This document shows positions 55,703 through 64,000 of a DNA stretch of 64,000 bases, piece after piece. Origin of the DNA: Tolypocladium sp. Sup5 PDA-1 (taxonomy: Eukaryota > Ascomycota > Sordariomycetes > Hypocreales > Ophiocordycipitaceae); assembly GCA_000750105.3 (NCBI GenBank), contig JPHH03000069.1, positions 98,492-162,491 of the forward strand, given 5' to 3'. Under the pieces are notes generated by a model, which was given only the letters and a program-made list of their open reading frames with translations, had not been told where the DNA came from and ran no database searches. Numbering within the stretch: the first letter of the stretch is position 1; the number at the start of each line of letters is the position of its first letter. The position numbers and the translations under genes were made by a program.

Positions 55703-56092
55703 TCAGTGACCATCAGGCTACCATGGTCAGGCCGTCAGCGTGATGGTGATGATGTTACAAGAAATAGCTTGCGGCACTTTGACGTCATTGTGCGTTGTCA
55801 TAGAGGAATAGAAACTGGTTTGGACACAACTGCTACCCCTTGCCGGCTTTGATTTGGCAGATGGCAATCTGAGACACTGGACTGTGCTCAAGACGAGTTC
55901 TTACTTTAGTTAACAGCCATTGTCATTGTGGGTACCTCAACTCGGCACATGTAGTATTAGCGGTCAACCAACACCAGATCAGAATTTGACTCTCCTCCCT
56001 TACATGTACCACATCTCATCAACCTTACCTCTACACTTGACCTCGGAGCTAGATCTTCACGTACTCCCAAGCTCTAAACTCACTCAGAGGAA
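55703..56092. other. Intergenic, nothing recognised
   Basis: Short spacer. Confidence 0.4.
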
Positions 56093-56764
56093 ATGGGGAA
56101 CGGAAACTCAAAACAGCTCCAGGCTCAGGTTCCATCGGCCACCTACAAGGCATTCCGCCTTCCCCTCTCATTCAACCTGTACCAAGACAGGTCCTGGGGC
56201 AAAATTCGACTGCATCTCGGAGAGGACCGGTCACATCCCATATACCTATTCAGCATGCCTGGTGGCTGGTATGGTGACCTGTTCATCCACAGTGGCCCAA
56301 CTGCCGATGCGCCACCGTTGGCATCTGCTTGCAACTTCGGCAAGGTGGGCTCCCACACCGCTCTGACACTTCCCGCCCTCGAACCAGGACTGCCACCTAT
56401 ACAAGGCGAGCTCGAGATGGGGTCTTGGAGAAAGGACGTCTACAGCTTCGAGGTTCCCGTTGGAACGGGGCCGAAAAGATCAATTGAGAGATTCGAATGG
56501 CGGAGGAGCTCGACGGACGAGGTCCGCGCACTGGGAGAGCAGGGGCATGGATGGAAACTACTGCGGTCGAGTAAAGGAGACGAGATCCTCGCTGTTTGGG
56601 CTGACGCTTCTCTAAGTATGAGCAAGGCTGCACGTTTCCAGTTCATGAATACAGGGGCGAGCGGTGCTCTAGGGGAGGCATGGGCTCTGATGGCCGTCCT
56701 GACGTTTGTGAAGCTGTGGCAGAAGATGATGCAGCGCAAGATAGCTGTTGCAGTAAATGCGTGA
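56093..56764 (+). CDS. Conserved-type fungal protein, putative N-myristoylation
   Basis: Single exon, 223 residues. The N-terminus MGNGNSK has Gly2 and Ser6, a classic myristoylation consensus. The fold is mostly beta (LSFNLYQDRSWGKIRL, YSFEVPVG, EILAVWADAS). A hydrophobic helix near the C-terminus (ALGEAWALMAVLTFVKLW) is followed by basic residues. It is reminiscent of tubby-like/LURP-one-like small fungal proteins in size and beta content, but that is only a resemblance. The function is unknown. Membrane association through lipid or helix is inferred. Confidence 0.75.
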   Translation: MGNGNSKQLQAQVPSATYKAFRLPLSFNLYQDRSWGKIRLHLGEDRSHPIYLFSMPGGWYGDLFIHSGPTADAPPLASACNFGKVGSHTALTLPALEPGLPPIQGELEMGSWRKDVYSFEVPVGTGPKRSIERFEWRRSSTDEVRALGEQGHGWKLLRSSKGDEILAVWADASLSMSKAARFQFMNTGASGALGEAWALMAVLTFVKLWQKMMQRKIAVAVNA

Positions 56765-58202
56765 GCTGCACTTGTTTTCTTCTTGTTCACATTTCTTTTA
56801 CGGACGTAATTGGTGTAGGGTCGAGGCATGTTTTTTTCAACTTGGCAGATTTTACACGAGCAATTTTAAAACATCAATGACACCTCAGTTTACACCAGTC
56901 CTCTCCTTGTCGTTGTGTACAGTGTAGCTTTATCCACGTCCAGAGCACAAGCGCATTCGAGTTGTAGCATTCGTGGCTCGACATCTGTCAAGGCTGGCAT
57001 GGTTGTTAGTGTCTCAAACATTGGATCCTCTGCAAACTTACGTCACCCAGCTTCAGACCGACACTAAATCACGCAACAATCCGTAAGAAGTAATACGGCA
57101 GAACAGCGTCAGCTTCCCAAGTTGCCCCACTCGGTCTGCTGATGCATACGAGTTATGGATTGACTGCCGAATACCGTTTGGTTCTGTGAGACGGCGCGAG
57201 GCTGCAGCCGCCTGTACCTTGTATGTACGTCAGCGGGCAGCCCACCGCGTGTGACCTGTCAGTTGCAGGAATATTCAAACGAAAGCTAAGGTACAGTGGT
57301 GGGGGGGTTAAGCTTAAAGATCGACATACTGTATGCCTATACAGTGTATCCTTATCCTTCTCCGTATTCTGACGGTGTAAGAACTGGAGGAAGGGGCAGG
57401 TTTTTTTCTCGAATCCACACTTTCTGAATCTTATCTGGACTTAATCCGAGGGTATTATGTACATGACATCCATGATGAGGCCCAACGAACGACCTTTGCC
57501 CCAAATTTCGTAAGACTTGTATCTACCACATATTCTGTACCTCAAAAGGGAAGCTTTACGCCTTTACTTTGGCGGTGCCTCCTGCGCTTATAGAAGGCCA
57601 TCAAAATGGCGCCATGCAAAATACTGGTCTTCATGATTTGAGTTCGAAAGCATTGAATCTTGTCATCCAGTTAGGCGGCGTGCCGCGCTTGGTACAGAAT
57701 TTAGAGAAATTGGTAAATGAAATACTCAGTCTAATAAGGATCTTTAGGGGAAACATGCTCTGTTTGAAGCCGGCTATAGAAGGATGGGCAGCTGCTGTCG
57801 GCTTAATAAGACGGGACCAAGCAAAGAGACACCTCCTGCACCTCAAAGCTTCCCTCCCATAAGCCGGCTCCGCTGCGTCACGTAATACATCAGACGGACC
57901 ACTGCATGGCAGGGTAGTCTACAACACACGTTCATTTGCACCGGAATTTTATTGGGCAACCCTTGTCTTCTCTTGGGGCAAATTTTAGGCGAAATCGCAC
58001 CATTTTGCGCAATTTTTGGTATGAGGGAGGCGAGCCTCGATTGGGACTCCCGCCATCACATACTTAACTCTTGTACCGAAGCTGACGGTTTTCTACAGAG
58101 CCCACCTTCCTCGTGATAGGTCCTCTTCTTCACAGGCTCCCATCCTGCACCGGGCCGAACACCCTGTGATCGGAGAACTCTCTTTTTCCTTTCCCAACTC
58201 CA
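56765..58202. other. Intergenic; one weak open frame
   Basis: A plus-strand frame with ATG at about 57614 (ends 57862) has no known motif, so I do not call a gene. Confidence 0.35.
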
Positions 58203-58376
58203 AATCGAAAGAATTTCTAAAGCGTTCTTGCAGGCTACATTGAGCCAGCAGAAGGCTTGAAAAAGATCTGAGAGCTCCTGAACACTTCTTAGGCTATCCT
58301 GAGCCAGCAAATCTTTTCAGAAATCTCAGAATCTCCTGATATTCTTCTGAGGGGCTACCCTGAGCCAAATTCCACA
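58203..58376 (+). repeat. Three ~60-bp tandem repeats upstream of dioxygenase gene
   Basis: Three diverged units, each with a TTCTT...GGCTAYNYTGAGCCA core. The GGCTA cores start at 58233, 58292 and 58353 (59 and 61 bp apart). They end 61 bp before the ATG at 58437, so they lie in the promoter or 5' UTR and might be regulatory or transcribed. Confidence 0.8.
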
Positions 58377-58436
58377 GAAACATTTACCAATCCAACATTT
58401 CTCTATTAACAGTTGTGCATTAACTATTGCGGCAAA

Positions 58437-59588
58437 ATGTTGTCTGTTGCACCAGCGATGCGAGCAGTGCGTGCGTCCACGTCGTTGCTGCGTCCCCGGC
58501 CGGCTGCCGTTTCAGTCGCTAGCCGCAGCCAGCGTATATTCCACGAGTCGGCAAAAGCCAAAGCTGTCGAGGCCGTTGCACCACAAGGAATCTTTGTTCA
58601 ACATGAATTTCCAGTTTTGCCGATCACGAAACCAGGATCCCCCTCCGAACCAGTGGGATCAACACAGCTCAACGTCCGGGAGAACCTGCACAAGCCAGCC
58701 TTCTACGAGGCTGTTACAGAGATCATGAAGCTTAGGGACACGTATATCAAGGAGCGCAGCGTTTTCATCCAGGGCAATGATCTGCTCCCTCTCCTACTGG
58801 GTCTAGGTGCGAATAAAGCGGACGTTGCCAAGCTTCCAGCAACAAGCGAACTCTTGGAGGGCGACCCAACGCTTCCGTTCCGAAAGACCCGAAACTGTCG
58901 CTTCTGTATGGACTTCGATACCAACATGGTACGCCGCCTTGAATTCCAGCCCTTTATCCTCTCGGCAGAGGAGGACTTTAAGCGCTATGACTCCGGAAAG
59001 GTCCGCAAGTTTGACGAGATTCAAAACGACTTGCAGCTCAACAGCGTCTTTCAGGCCTTGCTCATCTTCAAGTCCATGATAGTCAACGGCATGAAGATCG
59101 CACATCGCCCTAAGCTCCAGTACGATAGTAACAAGTGGATTTGCACATTGTTCCACGTCCGTACCTTCACTACGCCGGATATCCTTGGCGAGCCGGCTCT
59201 CGAGGGCGTGCACTCAGATGGTGTCGACCACACCATGACGACATTCATGGGCGCCAAAAACATGACTCACAATAGTGGAGTCACCTATATGCATAGTATG
59301 GACGAGACTACCGGCATTCCTCTCAAGGATATTTCTCCCCTGAATCTTCTAGCCCGTGTGCAGCATCGCAACTTGCTCGATACCTTGCTCGTTGTCGACC
59401 ACGAGCGCAAGCATAGCCTATCGGCCGTCTACCCTGGGAATAAGTTTGAGGGAGCGACTCGAGATATGCTCGTCTTCTTCACACGCAGGCCCGTTGAGGA
59501 ACGTCACATCTCGGCATCCATGGACTCGCTCATTCCCCACCCTAAGCTCCACATGGAGATTCCCCTTTTTGTCCCCGACCGTTCTTGA
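58437..59588 (+). CDS. 2-oxoglutarate/Fe(II) dioxygenase (BsmA/IDO-like)
   Basis: Single exon, 383 residues. Iron ligands fit the HxD...H pattern: EGVHSDGVDH gives His259 and Asp261, and a later His322 or His326 (VVDHERKHS). The Arg in ATRDMLVFF (Arg342) is a candidate 2-oxoglutarate binder. This arrangement is that of the 2OG-Fe dioxygenase family that includes L-isoleucine hydroxylase, so hydroxylation of a free amino acid is possible. The N-terminal 40 residues are Arg/Ser/Ala-rich without acids (RAVRASTSLLRPRPAAVSVASRS), a mitochondrial-presequence-like start. The gene is intact. Substrate and location are inferred. Confidence 0.87.
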   Translation: MLSVAPAMRAVRASTSLLRPRPAAVSVASRSQRIFHESAKAKAVEAVAPQGIFVQHEFPVLPITKPGSPSEPVGSTQLNVRENLHKPAFYEAVTEIMKLRDTYIKERSVFIQGNDLLPLLLGLGANKADVAKLPATSELLEGDPTLPFRKTRNCRFCMDFDTNMVRRLEFQPFILSAEEDFKRYDSGKVRKFDEIQNDLQLNSVFQALLIFKSMIVNGMKIAHRPKLQYDSNKWICTLFHVRTFTTPDILGEPALEGVHSDGVDHTMTTFMGAKNMTHNSGVTYMHSMDETTGIPLKDISPLNLLARVQHRNLLDTLLVVDHERKHSLSAVYPGNKFEGATRDMLVFFTRRPVEERHISASMDSLIPHPKLHMEIPLFVPDRS

Positions 59589-60299
59589 ATGGCAAACATT
59601 GGAGTAGCGTACAACTGGGATACGTTAAAGGAAACAAAACATAAAAGGAGGCTTGTCAGGGATCAGTAACGACTTAGAGAAGGATTTCTGAATCTGCTGC
59701 GTGAGGATTGCAGACGCAACGATATTCTCTGATGTTGGCAAAAGTTGCGATGCTCTAGGTTCAATGTTGTGGCGCATGTTTTGCCAGGCTTATTTTCTTC
59801 TATCTATGCTTAGTTTTGTCATGACTGAAAAGAAGGATTGTCTCACTAGTCTTTGTTTTCGGCCAAGTGATAATATCAAGCTGATGACCCGAGGCTGCAA
59901 CACAAGAGCACCCTACTTGGCGATGATTTGTTGTAGCATCGAGGCTTACTCAAAGACTGTGAACAAGCTCCAGCCGGCAAAACGTATGCGCGTTGAAACG
60001 CATAAAATATGCCGGCCGAATTGTTTGAAGGCCTGGGGTTTTTCTTAGGGACTTTTGTTGTTTGACAAGCGGCACAGCATTGGTTTAAAGGTGTAAGTTG
60101 ATGTGATGTTAAGGAGGCGGGACTGTGGCCTCGAAAACACACATATACGCCGAATTCCCCCTACACTTATTAACTACAACCAGCAAGTAATAGGGTATAC
60201 TATAAGCTACTTTCTCAATACTTCCATACTATGACAGTAAGACAGTAGTGAAGGATGTGTAGAGGAGACCATGTATGTATGTATGTATGTATGTGTATT
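59589..60299. other. Intergenic with a tetranucleotide microsatellite
   Basis: A short (ATGT)n run at about 60271-60296. A minus/plus pair of overlapping ORFs at 59700-60142 is not supported. Confidence 0.5.
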
Positions 60300-62047
60300 T
60301 TCCGTCCAGCGGCCGTTAGGCCGCTCAGGTCCCAGTGGGGCACAGGACGTGCTGAGCTGCTAGAAGTTTATAGTCTACGTATATACAGGCTATTAGTGGG
60401 TCGACCTTCAGTAATCGCCCAAGCGAAATTAGGTCTCCCCGCGTCAACTGCTCCTCCGCAAAATATAAATAAACCACTATCTAGCATTGCATCGGCTCTG
60501 AGGCGCTCCATGTTGAGCCTGTTGCCCGTCAGCGGGATGTTCAGGCGCGATAGCGTAGCTGTCTTTCTAATCGGTCTCTGTGAGACCCTTGGCGGAGGCT
60601 GCATAGCGCAGCCTCATCTAGCTCGGGCGGACAAAGGATGCTCCCACACCCTCTGCTAGACCGAGCCGGGAGAGAAATACTTAAACAAAGGAAACGGAAA
60701 AGGGGAAAAGGGTGATGTAGTCGTCTAGTGGCGAAGGCAAACCCTCTCGAAGAAGGCGCTTGCCGTCGCTAGCTTGACGAAGTTATCGAAGTCTCTGCCT
60801 ATTGCGCGGTTGACTGCCGCAGTCGGTGAGGGAGCCAGCCTCATCCGATGCCGCGGCATAGTCTTCCTACAATAGAAGAGATGTTTTGGCTCTTTTCGTC
60901 GACTATATAAGCACGTTAGCCGCGCGTCGTCGTGGTTAAATCTCTCGTGGTATTTAGCGAAGTCCCCGTGATGGGTTCTGGCTGTAAGTAGATAGTGGAG
61001 TGAAGGTCGAGGGAGTGCGAGTTCCGGCGGGTAGCCGATCGTAGGTTTGAGGTCTAGTGCCTTGTATTATTTAGGTATAGAGGCTTCCTACCAGGCTTTA
61101 AATACTTCTTTAGGCCGCCGCCTTACGGCCTTTCGCAGATATGCTAGTGTCGGGAGAGCGCCTATAGGTTCGGGTTAAGAGGATCCTGCCTTAGCCAAGG
61201 CATCGGCCTGCTCGTTTCCTAGGATGTTTGTGTGGCTAGGGATCTAGCGGACCTCCGTGGCGCCGTGGGTTATGGCTAGAGCTCGAAATTTAAGGAAAAC
61301 GTCCTGGGAAGAGTCGGATAGCATGCCTCTTAGGCATATAGCGGCTGCAAGGTTATCGAGACACACGATAATAATCTACGGTTTCGGGAGGCTTAGAGCG
61401 GCGCGCAAGCCCTCTAGGGCGCCTTTGGCTTCGGCATCGAATACCTTAGCCGGGCTAAGGCGGCCGCGGCCGCTCAGGATCGTAAGTCCGCTTTGGTGGA
61501 TAACATAGCCGTACCCAGCGGCTCCCTCCGAGGAGAGCGACCCGTCTAAGTAGACAACTAGGGTAAGCGGAGGCACTAAACGAAGCTAGTCCTAGAAAGC
61601 TACCGCCGACTTATCTTTCGATACGGTTTAGAGGGGCAGCGCTTGCTCGTCGTTAAAGTGGCGCGGTAAAAGTGCCGGCCGCGCGTAGCTGGGGAGTAGC
61701 TCGTCGGTACGTCGGAGTCGAGTCTGGAAGCTTTGTCGCGGTATCTAGTACTTGAGCTTGATCGACCTATAGATGATAGGAGGTTTCGGCAAGATCATGC
61801 GCTTCGCAAGCGGGTGGGCTTCGTCGAGAGACTTAAGGCGGGCAGCGAAGCGCATTCGGCGCGCTTCGAGTAGCTAGGGGACCGGTGGGATGCCACTCTC
61901 TCGGTGGAGGGCGTTCGTAGGCGTTGTCCTCTAAACCGGTAGGATAGCCCGCATAGAAATCTTAAGCGACTTATTTATCCTTCGGATAAGGTATTGTATC
62001 TTAGAAGGACCTTCCTTTGCTAGCTATGTCTATCGTAGATACGTTAT
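60300..62047 (-). mobile_element. LINE (non-LTR) retrotransposon remnant
   Basis: Minus-strand, 3' part of a Tad/I-type LINE. It includes RT-downstream strings (RAILPV, LHRESGIPPVP, RMRFAARLKSLDEAHPLAKR), an RNase H domain (VVYLDGSLSSEGAAGYGYVIH; DNLAAAICL; IPSHTNILGNEQADALAKAG), then a Cys/His-type tail (LTCLYSRRKEPKHLFYC). Several TAG codons sit where Trp or Gln is expected, consistent with RIP. Sequence 60300-60680 is probably 3' UTR. The 5' part is missing because the Gypsy LTR begins at 62048. Confidence 0.82.
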
Positions 62048-62436
62048 TGTTACGACCCAGGCTAACGGGCCACGGGATGGGCCGGCTGTGCAGGCGCCAT
62101 GCGGGCTGCACGGAACAATGGTCAGAACGATAGACCAATAGGGACCATGGGGTGCGGTATTTACTAGGTGGTTAGTGAATACTAAACGAATAGCATACGG
62201 GAGTTCACTCGGTAGTTAGTGAACCACGAGTGAATACTCTAGTATATAGGACCCCCTAATTTCCTTACTATAGCATAGATACCTCGCTAGCTTTTAATAA
62301 TACTCTTTAGTTACGATTAACTATCCGGGATATTCGATCTATTACTATCGTAATAAGACTAGCCTAGTACTACGCCCTAACCTTACTTACTAATATAAAC
62401 CTACTAGTTTATCCCTTAGGAACCTAAACTATTATA
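62048..62436 (+). repeat. Gypsy 5' LTR (389 bp)
   Basis: Starts TGTTACGACCCAGG and ends AAACTATTATA. It carries the CACTAGGTGGTTAGTG-type internal subtype, the same as the solo LTR at 11867. It inserted into the LINE and is followed directly by gag. Confidence 0.87.
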
Positions 62437-64000
62437 TATTAAAAGCTCTTATTTAGAAGGTTATAGCGTTACCCTAAGTAATACTTAATACTATCGAAAT
62501 AGCATTACTAACTAAACCTAGATCGAGCACTAACCCCTAGGGGAAGGCACTACTACCCCCTATAAAACCTACCGATAAAATAGAAATCTTAGACGACGAG
62601 TTAGATAACGATACCCCGGATACGAATAAGGAACTCTAGGATAAAGTCTACTACCTTTAGCGATAAATTAATAACTTAGTTACCCTCTAGGAGGAGTAGA
62701 CTAAGATATACTAGACCTAGGTTAACGAGCTCTATTCCCTCGCTAATACTATTATTAAGGGAAAGGACCTTAGAGAGGTCCTTAAGCTAAAGATACCCTA
62801 ACCCTTTAATAGTACTATAGGAATACTCTAGCTATTTATTACTTAAATACGAGCGTACTTTATATACTTCCTAACCTAGTTTTGCTATAAGATAGCGAAA
62901 GTGCACTTTATAGCTAGAAACCTTTCTAGCTTAGTAACTATATAGTTTAAACTAACCCTACGCGACTTCGTCGCTAATATAGTAATAGGAATATATAAAC
63001 CGGAAATTAATAAGGTCCTTAATAACTACTATAAGTTCGAGGAAGCCCTACGATAAGTATTTAGGAATATAAACGAAGAAAGAGACGCCGAAAATAAACT
63101 TGATAACCTTTAATAAAAGGGATCCGCGTTAGACTACGCGGTAACCTTCTAATAAATTATCTTAAAGATCCTATAGGAGTAGTCTTACTTAATAGGAGCC
63201 TTTTACTCGGGATTAAAGGAGGACGTTAAGGACGAACTCTATAAGGAAGAACGACCTAATATATTAGCCGAATATATTACTATAGCTATACGTATTAACG
63301 ATAGATAGTATAAGAGACGCGAAGAGAGGAGGTACGTAAGAAAAGGATAGAATAGAAACCCTACCCGCTACTTTAGTAACTCTTAACGAAAGCGTAAAGA
63401 ACCTATTATATACTATAATAACTCTAGTCTAGGACGAATAGACTTAGATATAATATAGAAAACTAAGCTAAAGGAAGGTAAGAAATACTATAACTATAGG
63501 AAGTTTAGATACTTCGCCCGCGAATATAAATAACCTAAGAAGATTAGATAGAAGCTAATACTAGAAGGTAAGAAGTACCTTAACGCTATTAATAAGGAAC
63601 TAGTTAACTACGATAACCTAAACTAGACCGCGTGCTATAATAATAACTATAATATATACCTCTTAGATAAATAAGGTAGCGGATAGTTCCCTAGAGAACT
63701 AAAAGGAAGTAGAACTATCGCTATAATAAGAAGACGAGGAGTCTCTAGGTTATAAGGCATAACCGATAGACGAAGGCTTAAATAATAACGAGAAGAATAC
63801 GTAGAATTCCTATATCTAGGAGGAGTATCTAATAAATAGATATAATAAAATAGAAAGAAATTCTAGGAAGATATACGCTAATTATACTAGATTAAACGAC
63901 GATATTGCTATTAAGAAGAAGAGCGATATAGAATAATTACTAAAGTAAAATAATAATTATAGTTAATAAAAGAAGAAGAAAGGCTAGAGATATTTAATAA
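62437..64000 (+). pseudogene. Gypsy gag remnant, runs off the window
   Basis: Plus-strand gag, colinear with the reverse complement of 17250-18849. It contains many TAG/TAA codons. The zinc knuckle near 63480-63535 reads KKYYNYRKFRYFAREYK, with Tyr at every expected Cys and His position. The rest of the element lies beyond the right edge. Confidence 0.85.

Noticed and set aside
57569..57862. 97-codon plus-strand ORF
   Set aside because: The first ATG is internal, there is no known domain, and a similarly long frame lies antisense.
1..64000. CRISPR arrays, bacterial operons, tRNA or rRNA genes
   Set aside because: Tandem repeats seen (R2 units, 58.2 kb units, ATGT run) do not have a spacer-repeat layout. 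Genes are intron-bearing and eukaryotic. No tRNA or rRNA was recognised by eye; a covariance-model scan would be needed to exclude tRNAs.

Overview
The window is from a filamentous ascomycete (Pezizomycotina). The genes have short introns of about 50-130 bp with GTRNGT donors and CTRAY-like branch sites. Families present include ascomycete NADPH oxidase, GMC oxidase, 2EXR proteins and a PsiD-like decarboxylase. The repeats carry the signature of repeat-induced point mutation (RIP): CpA/TpG replaced by TpA, coding stretches littered with TAA/TAG, and very AT-rich sequence. I cannot name the species.

Layout. (1) 1-3.4 kb: an intact three-exon cytochrome b5 gene (-), then an ATP-dependent DNA ligase gene (+) whose 3' half is riddled with RIP-type stops as it enters the AT-rich block. 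(2) 3.6-19.9 kb: a RIP-saturated retrotransposon graveyard. Its core is one minus-strand Ty3/Gypsy element (7941-19947) with LTRs at both ends and a matching 5-bp target duplication GTGCC. It is invaded by further LTRs and by a separate ~570-bp repeat with 4-bp target duplications. (3) 20-62 kb: gene-bearing, mostly normal-GC DNA. In order: a small secreted cysteine-rich protein (20.6 kb); a large unknown protein with internal repeats (22-25 kb, -); a decayed berberine-bridge-type FAD oxidase; an epoxide hydrolase (-); a membrane-anchored multicopper oxidase (-); a phospholipase C (+); a decayed oligopeptide transporter (-); a tiny 75-residue gene (-); a GMC oxidoreductase (-); an EF-hand NADPH oxidase (+); a 2EXR-domain gene with a frameshift (+); an alcohol-dehydrogenase fragment; a Gypsy fragment; a PsiD-like decarboxylase (+); a HAD hydrolase (+); a putatively myristoylated protein (+); and a 2OG-Fe(II) dioxygenase (+). 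(4) 60.3-64 kb: a minus-strand LINE remnant cut off by the 5' LTR of another Gypsy element, whose RIP-mutated gag runs off the window.

How the genes fit together. The 26-42 kb stretch is rich in secreted, membrane or oxidative enzymes: FAD oxidase, epoxide hydrolase, multicopper oxidase, phospholipase C, peptide transporter and GMC oxidase. It looks like an accessory catabolic or secondary-metabolism neighbourhood, but no PKS, NRPS or terpene synthase backbone is visible, and two members (FAD oxidase, transporter) are broken. A co-regulated cluster is only an inference. Several broken genes (FAD oxidase, transporter, ligase) carry stops of the type TGG->TAG or CAG/CAA->TAG/TAA in RIP dinucleotide context, consistent with RIP acting beyond the repeats. 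The small secreted protein lies about 0.6 kb from the RIP block, the setting typical of fast-evolving effector candidates. Exon boundaries were assigned by hand from frame continuity, splice consensus and family motifs, with no alignment tools.
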